Shown piece after piece: positions 16,807-24,418 of a stretch of 64,000 bases of DNA. The stretch is taken from contig JAWKVC010000006.1 in NCBI GenBank assembly GCA_041398245.1, forward strand, positions 62,001 to 126,000, read 5' to 3'. The DNA is from UBA7672 sp041398245 (lineage in GTDB: Bacteria; Pseudomonadota; Alphaproteobacteria; Caulobacterales; Hyphomonadaceae). The notes under the pieces were generated by a model. It searched no databases, was not told the origin of the DNA, and saw nothing but the letters and a program-made list of their open reading frames with translations. Positions within the stretch are counted from its first letter, which is position 1; each line of letters starts with the position of its first letter. A program made the translations under genes and the position numbers.

Positions 16807-16823
16807 TTATCGAAAAACAATAA
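16807..16823 (-). promoter_or_regulatory. Imperfect copy of the TATCG-A5-CGATA dyad upstream of the DUF2807 pair
   Basis: TTATCG-AAAAA-CAATAA (one arm mismatch), about 100 bases upstream of the start at 16704 and inside an AT-rich island in otherwise GC-rich DNA. Matches the perfect site at 14728-14746 over 15 bases with one difference. Confidence 0.4.
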
Positions 16824-16836
16824 TAAAGAGTCGCGG

Positions 16837-18186
16837 TCAGCGAACGACGCTGGCCCACAGGTCGACCTGCTCGCCTGCGTGCACGTTGGCCCTCACAATG
16901 TCGCCCGGCTTGAGGTCGGTGTCCTCGAGGAAGACCGAGCCGTCGATCTCCGGCGCGTCCGCCTTCGAGCGACCGACCGCGCCGTCCTCATCCACCTCGT
17001 CGATGATCACGTCGATGGTCTGGCCGACCATCGCCTGCGCCCGCGCATCGGCGATTTCGGCCTGCACCGCCATGAAGCGATGCCAGCGCTCCTCCTTCAC
17101 CTCTTCCGGCACGTGGCCGGGCAGGGCGGCGGACGCCGCGCCGGTGACGTTCTCGTACTTGAAGCAGCCGGCACGCTCGATGCGGGTTTCCTTCATCCAC
17201 GCCAGCAGGTGTTCGAAGTCTTCCTCGGTCTCGCCCGGGAAACCGACGATGAAGGACGACCGCAGCACAAGCTCGGGAACTTCCGAACGCCATTTCGCGA
17301 TCCGCTCCGCCGTGCGCTCGATATTGGCCGGCCGCCGCATCTGCTTCAGCACGCCGGGGCTCGAGTGCTGGAACGGGATGTCGAGATAGGGAAGGATGCG
17401 CCCGTCCGCCATCATCGGCATCACGTCGTCGACATGCGGATAAGGATAGACATAGTGCAGGCGAACCCACGCGCCGCTCTCGCGTTGCAGCTCGCCTAGC
17501 CCTTCGCACAGATCGCGGAACCGCGTCTGCCGTTCCTTGTCGCGCCATGTATACGGCGCATACTTCACATCCAGCCCGTAAGCAGAAGTGTCCTGCGAGA
17601 TCACGAGGATCTCCTTCACCCCCGCCTTTGTCAGCTGCTCGGCCTCGCGCAGTACTGCATCGATCCGCCGCGAAGCCAGATCGCCCCGCAGGCTCGGAAT
17701 GATGCAGAACGAACAACGATTGTTGCAGCCTTCGGAAATCTTCAGATAGGCGTAGTGCCTCGGCGTCAGGCGCACGCCGCTCTCCGGCACCAGCGACACG
17801 AACGGATGGTCCGGCGCCGGCAGGTGCGTATGCACCGCCGTCATCACCTGCTCGTACTGGTGCGGCCCGGTCACGGCCAGAACGCCCGGATGGCGGTCGG
17901 TGATCACATTGGCTTCCGCGCCAAGGCAGCCGGTCACGATCACCTTGCCGTTCTCGTTCAGCGCCTCGCCGATCGCCTCGAGGCTCTCGTCCCGCGCCGA
18001 ATCCAGGAACCCGCAGGTGTTCACCAGCACAAGGTCCGCGCCCTTGTAGTCCGGCGCGATCTGATACCCCTCCGCGCGCAGGCGCGTGATGATCCGTTCG
18101 GAATCGACCAGCGCCTTGGGGCAGCCGAGCGAAACGATGCCGACCTTGGGTTGGGTGATTTTTGTGGATGCGGGGGTGGTTGCCAT
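16837..18186 (-). CDS. rimO: Ribosomal protein S12 methylthiotransferase
   Basis: A 449-residue radical-SAM enzyme that adds a methylthio group to the conserved aspartate of ribosomal protein S12. The UPF0004 domain carries three cluster cysteines (C22 in SLGCPKALVDSE, C58 in NTCGFLDSA, C87 in TGCLGAE). The radical-SAM motif is C154-x3-C158-x2-C161 in SEGCNNRCSFCIIP, and a TRAM domain closes the C-terminus (IDVIIDEVDEDG ... DLKPGDIVRANV). GCPKALVDSE is characteristic of RimO rather than MiaB. Divergent from recQ. Confidence 0.95.
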   Translation of the reverse strand: MATTPASTKITQPKVGIVSLGCPKALVDSERIITRLRAEGYQIAPDYKGADLVLVNTCGFLDSARDESLEAIGEALNENGKVIVTGCLGAEANVITDRHPGVLAVTGPHQYEQVMTAVHTHLPAPDHPFVSLVPESGVRLTPRHYAYLKISEGCNNRCSFCIIPSLRGDLASRRIDAVLREAEQLTKAGVKEILVISQDTSAYGLDVKYAPYTWRDKERQTRFRDLCEGLGELQRESGAWVRLHYVYPYPHVDDVMPMMADGRILPYLDIPFQHSSPGVLKQMRRPANIERTAERIAKWRSEVPELVLRSSFIVGFPGETEEDFEHLLAWMKETRIERAGCFKYENVTGAASAALPGHVPEEVKEERWHRFMAVQAEIADARAQAMVGQTIDVIIDEVDEDGAVGRSKADAPEIDGSVFLEDTDLKPGDIVRANVHAGEQVDLWASVVR

Positions 18187-18244
18187 GGGGCGGCCCTATA
18201 CCGCCGAAGCCTGTGGATGGCCAGCGGTCCGGTGCGTGCTAACC

Positions 18245-20069
18245 ATGCCGCCCCATCCGGAGCGTTTGTCCCCTGCCAGAACCGACCGAAATCCTGCGTG
18301 ATGTCTTCGGCCTGTCCGCGTTTCGCGGCCAGCAGGAAGAGGTGGTGCGCCATGTCATCGCCGGCGGCGACGCTGTCGTGCTGTTCCCCACCGGGGCCGG
18401 CAAGTCGCTCTGCTATCAGGTGCCCGCCCTCTGCCTTCCCGGCTGCGCTGTCGTCGTCTCGCCGCTGATCGCCCTGATGCGCGACCAGGTGGAGGCGCTG
18501 CGTCAGGAGGGCGTCGAGGCCGCCGCCCTCAACTCGTCGCTTTCGCCGGACGAAGCCCGCGCCGTCCGCGACAAGCTGTTTTCCGGCGCGCTCAAACTGC
18601 TCTACGTCGCCCCCGAACGCCTGATGACGCCCGGCTTCCAGCAGATGCTGCACGAGGCGCAGATATCCCTCTTCGCCATCGACGAGGCCCATTGCGTCAG
18701 CCAGTGGGGCCACGACTTCCGGCCCGAATACCGCCAGCTCTCCCAGATCGCCGACAGCTTTCCCGGTGTGCCCCGCATGGCGCTCACCGCCACGGCCGAC
18801 CCGCTGACGCGCGACGACATCATCGAGCGGTTGAGATTGAAGGAAGGTCGCGTCTTTGCGTCTTCCTTCGACCGGCCGAACATCTCCTACGCCATCGTCC
18901 GCCGCGACAATGGCAAGGACCAGCTGCGCCACTTCCTTGCCCGTCACGCAGGCAAGAGCGGCATCGTCTACTGCCTCTCGCGCAAAAAGGTCGAAGACAC
19001 GGCGGAATGGCTGAACGACAAGGGCATCCGCGCGCTGGCGTATCACGCCGGAATGGATGCACGCGCCCGTTCCAGAAACCAGGATGCGTTTCTCACCGAA
19101 GACAATCTCGCCCTTGTCGCCACCGTCGCCTTCGGCATGGGCATCGACAAGCCGGACGTTCGCTATGTCGCCCATCTCGACATGCCCGGCTCCGTCGAAG
19201 CCTACTATCAGGAAACCGGCCGCGCCGGCCGCGATGGCGAACCTTCCGAAGCCTGGATGGCCTACGGCCTCGGCGATGTCGCCCAGCGCAACCGCATGAT
19301 CGGGCAGGGCGATGCGCCCGAAGAGGTCAAGCGCATCGAACGCACGAAGCTCAACGCGCTCCTCGCCATCTGCGAAACCACATCCTGCCGCCGTCAGGCG
19401 ATCCTCGCCCATTTCGGCGAAGCTCACCCCGGCAATTGCGGCAATTGCGACAACTGCCGCGCGCCTGCCGAAACATGGGACGCCACTGAAGCCGCCAAGA
19501 TGGCGCTCTCCGCCATCTACCGCACCGGCCAGTCCTTCGGCGCCGGGCATGTGATCGATGTCCTGCGCGGCAAGACCACCGACAAGGTGATCAGCTTCAG
19601 CCACAACAATCTGAGCGTTTTCGACGTCGGCAGGGATATCGACCAGAAGACCTGGCAGTCCGTCTTCCGCCAGCTCGCCGCCATGGGCCTTGTCCGGGTC
19701 GATTCCGAATTCGGCGCGCTGAAACTCACTGAAGCCTCACGCCCGGTCCTGCGGGGCGAACAACCGGTCCGCCTCCGCAAGGAAGCCCCGAGGCAGACGA
19801 AGAAGGACGCCCGCCGCGAGAAAGCCGCCGCGCTCGGCGAGGAAGCTCACGCCGTCTTCGATGCTCTCCGCGCCGAGCGCGCCCGCATCGCCAAAGAGCA
19901 GGGCGTGCCGCCCTACGTCGTTTTCCACGACTCCACCCTTCGCGCCATGGCTGAAGCCCGTCCCACAACGCTCGAAGAAATGGCCAGCCTCCCCGGCGTC
20001 GGCCAGGCCAAACTCACTCGCTACGGCGAGAACTTTCTGGCTGTGCTCACGGCCCCCGGTCCGGGCTAG
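18245..20069 (+). CDS. recQ: ATP-dependent DNA helicase RecQ (5' end apparently frameshifted)
   Basis: The helicase core is clear: Walker A PTGAGKS, DEAH box (IDEAHC), TATADPLTRDDI, GMGIDKPDVRYVAHLDMP, QETGRAGRDG, then the RQC zinc region (CETTSCRRQAILAHFGE ... CGNCDNC) and an HRDC domain at the C-terminus. The only standard in-frame start is GTG at 18342, but homology continues upstream of it: codons from 18321 read FRGQQEEVVRH, the conserved RecQ motif 0, preceded by PEPTEILRDVFGLSA. That frame meets a stop at 18237 with no ATG/GTG/TTG between. The ATG at 18245 would join it if the CCCC at 18270-18273 were one base shorter, giving a 607-residue protein of normal length. A CTG start at 18273 is the alternative. 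DNA repair function. Confidence 0.88.
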
Positions 20070-20081
20070 AACGCGCCGCGC

Positions 20082-20698
20082 TCAGGCCGGCCGCGCTGAA
20101 CCCCAGACATTGTAGCCGGCAAACCTCGGCGTGCCCGGCAGATACATCCGGTCCGCCTGATCGATCCGCCATCCCGCCGCGCCAATCATCGCCTCGACAT
20201 CGCGGGTCAGGTGGCATCCGCCCGCCAGCGGCCGCCACACCGGCTCGATCCGTTTCTGCCACTTCGTCACGTCCGCATCCGGCGCCAGCCCGTGCTCGCA
20301 GAACAGCAGTCTGCCATCCGGCTTCAGCGCGGATTTCAGCGCCGCCAGCGCCCCGACCGCATCGGGAATGGTGCAGAGCGTGTAGGTCGTCACAATGGTA
20401 TCGACCGATCCCGGCTCGATCCTGGCGGCCTCGGCCCCGCGCTCCACCCAGTCGAGCGGCAGGCCCTCGGGAACACGCGCCCGCCCGCGCTTCACCATCG
20501 CCGCGTCCGGCTCAGCGCGATCACACGCTCGACCTTGTTGCGATCATAAAGCGCGAAGTTGCGCCCGCCGCCCGCGCCGATCTCCAGCACGACGCCGCTG
20601 GCCTGCGGGATGATCTTGCGCCGCTGGTACGCGATGGGCTTGGTCCCGCACGCGCAGTCGACGAGCCATGGCGCGATATGGCGCGAATAGATGCCCAT
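20082..20698 (-). pseudogene. Class I SAM-dependent methyltransferase, interrupted by a one-base frameshift
   Basis: The first 65 codons read MGIYSRHIAPWLVDCACG ... VVLEIGAGGGRNFALYDRNKVERVIAL and then hit a stop. The rest continues one frame over from AAMVKRGRARVPEG through DTIVTTYTLCTIPDAVGALAALKSALKPDGRLLFCEHG to the end at 20082. VLEIGAGGGRN is SAM motif I. Adding one G between 20513 and 20512 would give ALEPDAAMVKRG, the usual motif II context, and a 205-residue protein. Family: small UbiE/MenG-like methyltransferases such as METTL7-type; substrate unknown. The start codon follows the upstream gene's stop without a gap. Either a sequencing error or a recently broken gene. Confidence 0.8.
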
Positions 20699-21085
20699 CT
20701 AGCTTGCTTGCCCCAAGGTGGCGAGCAGATAGGCCGCAAACAGCGCAATCATGATCGCATCCGCCGCCAGCGCGACTTTCGCCTGCCTCTGCATCACGCC
20801 TGATCCCAGCATCAGGGCGACGAATGCGATCTTCGTCGCCCCCACCATGATCAACGCCGCGGGCCGTATTTCCGGCGTGAACGCAGCATAGATCAGCAAG
20901 CCCCCGCCCGCCGTGATCAGCATCCCCCAATTTCGAATGATGAGGTCGAACTGCCGGCTTTCCGCCGCCTCGCCGAAATAGGCGCGCACGGTGGCACGCG
21001 GCGCGAATACCGCCTGGGCCATGCTGGCCGTCAGCAGGCCGCACGCCAGCAAAACCCACTGCATGTTGTCGACAAGAAACCCCAC
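20699..21085 (-). CDS. Four-TM inner-membrane protein of unknown function
   Basis: A 128-residue protein with four predicted TM helices (about residues 7-27, 50-67, 75-95, 105-123) and a short hydrophilic loop (APRATVRAYFGEAAESRQFD). No enzymatic motif is visible. Its stop codon abuts the start of the interrupted methyltransferase gene, so the two form a translationally coupled pair. Confidence 0.7.
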   Translation of the reverse strand: MGFLVDNMQWVLLACGLLTASMAQAVFAPRATVRAYFGEAAESRQFDLIIRNWGMLITAGGGLLIYAAFTPEIRPAALIMVGATKIAFVALMLGSGVMQRQAKVALAADAIMIALFAAYLLATLGQAS

Positions 21086-21135
21086 GCCTCGCTCCCCTCA
21101 TGTCTCTTTTTGGGGAACTTACACGGCCGCGATGG

Positions 21136-21648
21136 TCAGGTCGATGCGGTCGCCTTCGCCCGCGCATAGACCAGCATGTCCAGAGACGGCGGTTCCTCGC
21201 CGGTCAGGATCGACAGGCCGGTGTGCGCCTGTCCGCGATGATGGGTCTGGTGATTGAAGACGTGCAGGAGATCCGGCCACAGCTTTGACGTCACCACGTC
21301 CGGCCGCGTCATCATCCGGTAGGTGAAAATCTCCTCGAGCGCGTCCGCCGTCAGTCCATCGACATACGCGATGATGCGCTGGTCTTCCGCTTCGCGCGCC
21401 GCGCGCAGTTCGGCTAGGTCATGATGGAGGATCGCGTTGAGCTTTGTCGGATGTTCGCCTGTCCCGGTGAAGCGCTTCATCCACACGCGATCAGCGACCA
21501 GAAGATGGTTCAGCGTGCCACCGAGGCTGCCGAAAAACAGGCCGATATCGCGCCAGCGCTGCTCATCGCTCAGTTGCGCCACCGCGTCATAGATGCGGCC
21601 GTTGGCCCACGCATTGTATCCGGCCAGATGCTGGAACTGGGCAAGCAT
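21136..21648 (-). CDS. DinB family metal-binding protein
   Basis: The ATG at 21648 is preceded by GGAGG at good spacing. The 170-residue protein begins LAQFQHLAGYNAWANGRIYDAV, the first helix of the DinB four-helix bundle. The metal triad is complete: H48 in LNHLLVADRVW, and H133 and H137 in HVFNHQTHHRGQ. DinB/YfiT-like proteins act as metal-dependent hydrolases or thiol-transferases; the substrate is unknown. The genes on either side give no pathway hint. Confidence 0.85.
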   Translation of the reverse strand: MLAQFQHLAGYNAWANGRIYDAVAQLSDEQRWRDIGLFFGSLGGTLNHLLVADRVWMKRFTGTGEHPTKLNAILHHDLAELRAAREAEDQRIIAYVDGLTADALEEIFTYRMMTRPDVVTSKLWPDLLHVFNHQTHHRGQAHTGLSILTGEEPPSLDMLVYARAKATAST

Positions 21649-21767
21649 GCGATCCTCCACACGAGCGGTGGAGACATAGGGTTCATCGCGCCCGAATGCA
21701 AAAAGTCGGGGACACAAAAAAGCGGCGGGCCATGGCCCGCCGCCGATTACAGTTCAGGGAGGAAATA

Positions 21768-22958
21768 TCAGGCCAGAACCTTCTTGAGCGCCGTCGCGCA
21801 ACGGTCGAGCTCCCAGTCCTCGCCCACGCAGATGCGCGACCAGGTCTCATAGCCCTTCCAGCTGCGGCCGACCTTGACGCCTTCGGCCATCATCTTGGCC
21901 GAGAAATCCTTGTTCTGCATGCCGGTGTCGAGGAAGATGAAGTTTGCCTGGCTGTCGGCTGCGTATTTCAGCTTCATCGCGTCGGCCATCGCGATCAGCT
22001 TTTCGCGGCCACGCTTCAGGCGCACCTTCTGGTCGGCATAGAAGGTCTTGTCGTCGAGGCTCGCTATCGCGCCCATGACGCCGATATGGTTGATGCCGCC
22101 TTGGCGCACCGCGCCCCAGAACGATCCGGCCAGCTCCTTCTTCATCAGCGCATAGCCGACGCGCTGTCCGGCCATGCCGTAGATCTTCGAGAAGGTACGG
22201 CAGATGATGACATTGTGCCCGTCGCGCAGCAGGCCGGCCATCACGTTGGCGTCGTAATCATCGCACAGGTCGAGATAGGCCTCGTCGATGAAGGTGACGG
22301 CCTGCTTCGGCGCGGCTTCAACGAACGCTTTCAGCGCCACAGGATCGACCATGTTGCCGGTCGGGTTGTTGGGATTGCAGATGTAGGCCGCCTTGGTCTT
22401 GGACGACATCTTCGCCGCCATGGCGTTGAGGTCGAATTTCATGCCCTCGGCCATCGGCACTTCAACGACGCTGGCGCCGTACTTCGCAGATGATGACGGC
22501 ACATTCTCATACGTGGCGACCGATGTGACGAGTTCGCCCTTGTCCTCCCCCATCCAGAGTCCGAAGGCTTGAAGGATCGGGCTGGAGCCGTTCGAGATCA
22601 CCACCATCTCCGGATCAACGCCCTCGATCGCAGCGATCTTTTTCTGCATGTCGACGGTCGGCTCGTTGGCGTAGCGGTTGCAGCCTGCGATTGCCTTGGC
22701 CATCGCCTCCTTGGCCATCGGCGAGGGGCCAAACGGATTTTCGTTGGAATTGAGCAGGGCCGGGCCGCTGGTGTCCGGCGTGGCGGGCGCAGGAGCCGCG
22801 ACGGCTTCATCGCTCTTGGCGCATCCCGCCGCCAGCGCGGCGGCGCCGACGCCGGCCAGGCCAAGGCCGCGCAGCAGGGCGCGCCGTGACGTGGCGGGTG
22901 CATCGATTTTGGGCGTGCCCGCAGGGGTCGCTTCAGGGATTGTGTCGGGGTGTCTCAT
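21768..22958 (-). CDS. Tat-exported PLP-dependent aminotransferase (HisC-like), probable lipoprotein
   Basis: The ATG at 22958 gives a 396-residue protein. The N-terminus has a twin-arginine signal (SRRALLRGLGLAGVGAAALAAGC, R25-R26) ending in a lipobox with C46. A fold-type I aminotransferase follows: LNSNENPFGPSP, NPNNPTG (195-201), DEAY (225-228) and the PLP lysine K258 in RTFSKIYGMAGQRVGYA. The sequence is closest in form to histidinol-phosphate aminotransferases, yet an exported, lipid-anchored enzyme cannot serve cytoplasmic histidine synthesis. Export by Tat fits a cofactor loaded before transport. A family of Tat-signal HisC-like aminotransferases exists in marine proteobacteria; the substrate is unknown. 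Confidence 0.85.
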   Translation of the reverse strand: MRHPDTIPEATPAGTPKIDAPATSRRALLRGLGLAGVGAAALAAGCAKSDEAVAAPAPATPDTSGPALLNSNENPFGPSPMAKEAMAKAIAGCNRYANEPTVDMQKKIAAIEGVDPEMVVISNGSSPILQAFGLWMGEDKGELVTSVATYENVPSSSAKYGASVVEVPMAEGMKFDLNAMAAKMSSKTKAAYICNPNNPTGNMVDPVALKAFVEAAPKQAVTFIDEAYLDLCDDYDANVMAGLLRDGHNVIICRTFSKIYGMAGQRVGYALMKKELAGSFWGAVRQGGINHIGVMGAIASLDDKTFYADQKVRLKRGREKLIAMADAMKLKYAADSQANFIFLDTGMQNKDFSAKMMAEGVKVGRSWKGYETWSRICVGEDWELDRCATALKKVLA

Positions 22959-23139
22959 CGGCCTTGGTCCTCCGGGGATGCGCCAATGGGCGCCAGTCAC
23001 ATGGAGCGCGGGGTCGCGATCAGGCAGGCCCACACCACTCGCGTCGCCCCATCGGCGCGCATTCGCGGGAGAGTCGCAACGGCAATGAGGCTTGTCGGCG
23101 CTTTTGGGCCCCCGGCGGCCCCGACCTGCATTGATGAAA

Positions 23140-23182
23140 GGCGCCCGTTGCCGAATCCCGAGGCGCTCGGGAACCGGGCGCC
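23140..23182 (-). terminator. Nested hairpin after the DoxX-like gene
   Basis: Arms GGCGCCCG (23140-23147) and CGGGCGCC (23175-23182) enclose a second inverted repeat CCCGA/TCGGG. On the minus strand the structure is followed by TTTCATC. It lies 20 bases past the stop of the DoxX-like gene. Confidence 0.5.
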
Positions 23183-23201
23183 CGTCCAGCGGGCATGGCG
23201 T

Positions 23202-23603
23202 TCAGCGCCTCAGGGGCGCAAGGACGCGCAGGCGCGGATCGCGCAGCCACAGCCCGCCCCAGACCATGACGCCAAGATAGACGCCGAACAATTCGTGGCT
23301 GAACAGGGGATTGTCCACGCGCACATTGGTCGCGATCGCTCCGCCCAGCAGCGCGGTTTCGAGGATCGCGCCCAGCACGGCCGTTTGCGGAACCAGATAG
23401 AGCGCTACGCAACCCACCTCGATCAGTCCGATCAACAGGTCGTGGTGCGCGGGCCAGCCGAGCCCGCCCATCGTTTCGCGCACCACGTCGGGCATCAGGA
23501 ATTTCAGGCTGGCCGAGAACGCAAGAAACGCTCCGACAAGTCCCGCAACGATCCAGCCGCCGATAATCATCTTCCGGCTGTGCGCCGCAGTTTCCGTGGC
23601 CAT
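23202..23603 (-). CDS. DoxX-like membrane protein
   Basis: A 133-residue protein with four TM helices. The pattern AFLAFSASLKFLMPDVV ... MGGLGWPAHHDLLIGLIEVGCVALYLVPQTAVLGAILETALLGGAIATNVRV matches the DoxX/DoxX-like family, with the conserved glycine-rich last helices. Members have been linked to respiratory or redox functions, but most are uncharacterised. It stands alone, divergent from the next plus-strand gene. Confidence 0.75.
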   Translation of the reverse strand: MATETAAHSRKMIIGGWIVAGLVGAFLAFSASLKFLMPDVVRETMGGLGWPAHHDLLIGLIEVGCVALYLVPQTAVLGAILETALLGGAIATNVRVDNPLFSHELFGVYLGVMVWGGLWLRDPRLRVLAPLRR

Positions 23604-23727
23604 CTCCGCCTCCCTGTTGTTCTCCTAGGACGGACGAGGGGAGGTCGATCCGACGTGGGAGTGGAAGGAATTCAATCGACGACGGTATGGTTGGCGCGTT
23701 ACCGTTGGCGTGCGCGGGAGGGGACAC

Positions 23728-24102
23728 ATGGACGGCGCCGAAGTCTTTGAATACGCCTTGACCGTCGGATGGTATCGCGTGGTTGTGGACGCCCAGGGCG
23801 TATCAGTGACGCCGCACCGCAAGAAAGGCGGCGAGTCATTCCCGTCCCGCCATGTCAACTTCGCCGAACTCGACAGGGTTGTCTTGAGACAACGAAGCAA
23901 CAAGCGAAGACAGTCCGGCGTGGTCCTCCTGAAATCCCGCGGCGGCAAGAATCTCAGCGTCTATGTGTCGGTTTTGCGCAACGGAACGCGGGTCGACGAC
24001 AGCCGGACCCAGCTCGCAGCCGCTGCGGCCATTCTTCGTCGCATCGGGCCGTCCGCCCAGATCTTCAGGTGGAGACGGATGGTGCAGATCCGGCCTATCT
24101 GA
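23728..24102 (+). CDS. Hypothetical protein, possibly the N-terminal part of a frameshifted two-domain protein
   Basis: From the ATG at 23728 the protein is 124 residues: MDGAEVFEYALTVGWYRVVVDAQGVSVTPHRKKGGESFPSRHVNFAELDRVVLRQ..., rich in beta strands and reminiscent of a small PH-like domain, though I cannot name the family. It ends ...SAQIFRWRRMVQIRPI. The next frame, starting around 24069, encodes two TM helices without a good start of its own. One additional base near 24066 would join them as a 200-residue protein reading SAQIF-VETDGADPAYLIGAVIGAV. Both readings are possible. Confidence 0.6.
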   Translation: MDGAEVFEYALTVGWYRVVVDAQGVSVTPHRKKGGESFPSRHVNFAELDRVVLRQRSNKRRQSGVVLLKSRGGKNLSVYVSVLRNGTRVDDSRTQLAAAAAILRRIGPSAQIFRWRRMVQIRPI

Positions 24103-24329
24103 TCGGCGCGGTCATCGGGGCCGTGATCTCGGTGTTTGTCGGCGGTCTGCTCGATGGCCCCTGGACGACCACCTCGTGGATCGTGCTCGCGGTGATCATC
24201 GGTGTCCTGGCATTCGGAATTGTTCGCGGAGGTCTATTCCGGAAGGTGCGCCGGATGACAGTACTCGATGCGATAAGCCGGCTAGAGACGCCCGTATCCG
24301 GAATCCTCGCGGCCCAGCCGGCGCATTGA
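24069..24329 (+). CDS. Small two-TM protein, overlapping the previous gene (or its C-terminal half)
   Basis: If separate, this begins at a GTG (24069) inside the previous gene and encodes 86 residues with two TM helices (LIGAVIGAVISVFVGGLL and WIVLAVIIGVLAFGIVRG) and a basic cytoplasmic tail (FRKVRRMTVLDAISRLE). There is no clear ribosome binding site before the GTG, which favours the fused reading. Function unknown. Confidence 0.5.
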   Translation: METDGADPAYLIGAVIGAVISVFVGGLLDGPWTTTSWIVLAVIIGVLAFGIVRGGLFRKVRRMTVLDAISRLETPVSGILAAQPAH

Positions 24330-24418
24330 AGTCCCTTGGGCAGTCGCCTGGAGTTGTCGTGTCTCCGGTGTCACGGCGGATATGGCGCACCATCGAGGGG
24401 CGGCGGCGCCCGTCGCGG

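Noticed and set aside
18270..18273. Programmed frameshifting in recQ
   Set aside because: A C4 run near the start codon without a slippery heptamer or stimulatory structure is not a known recoding site; sequence error is more likely given similar lesions nearby.
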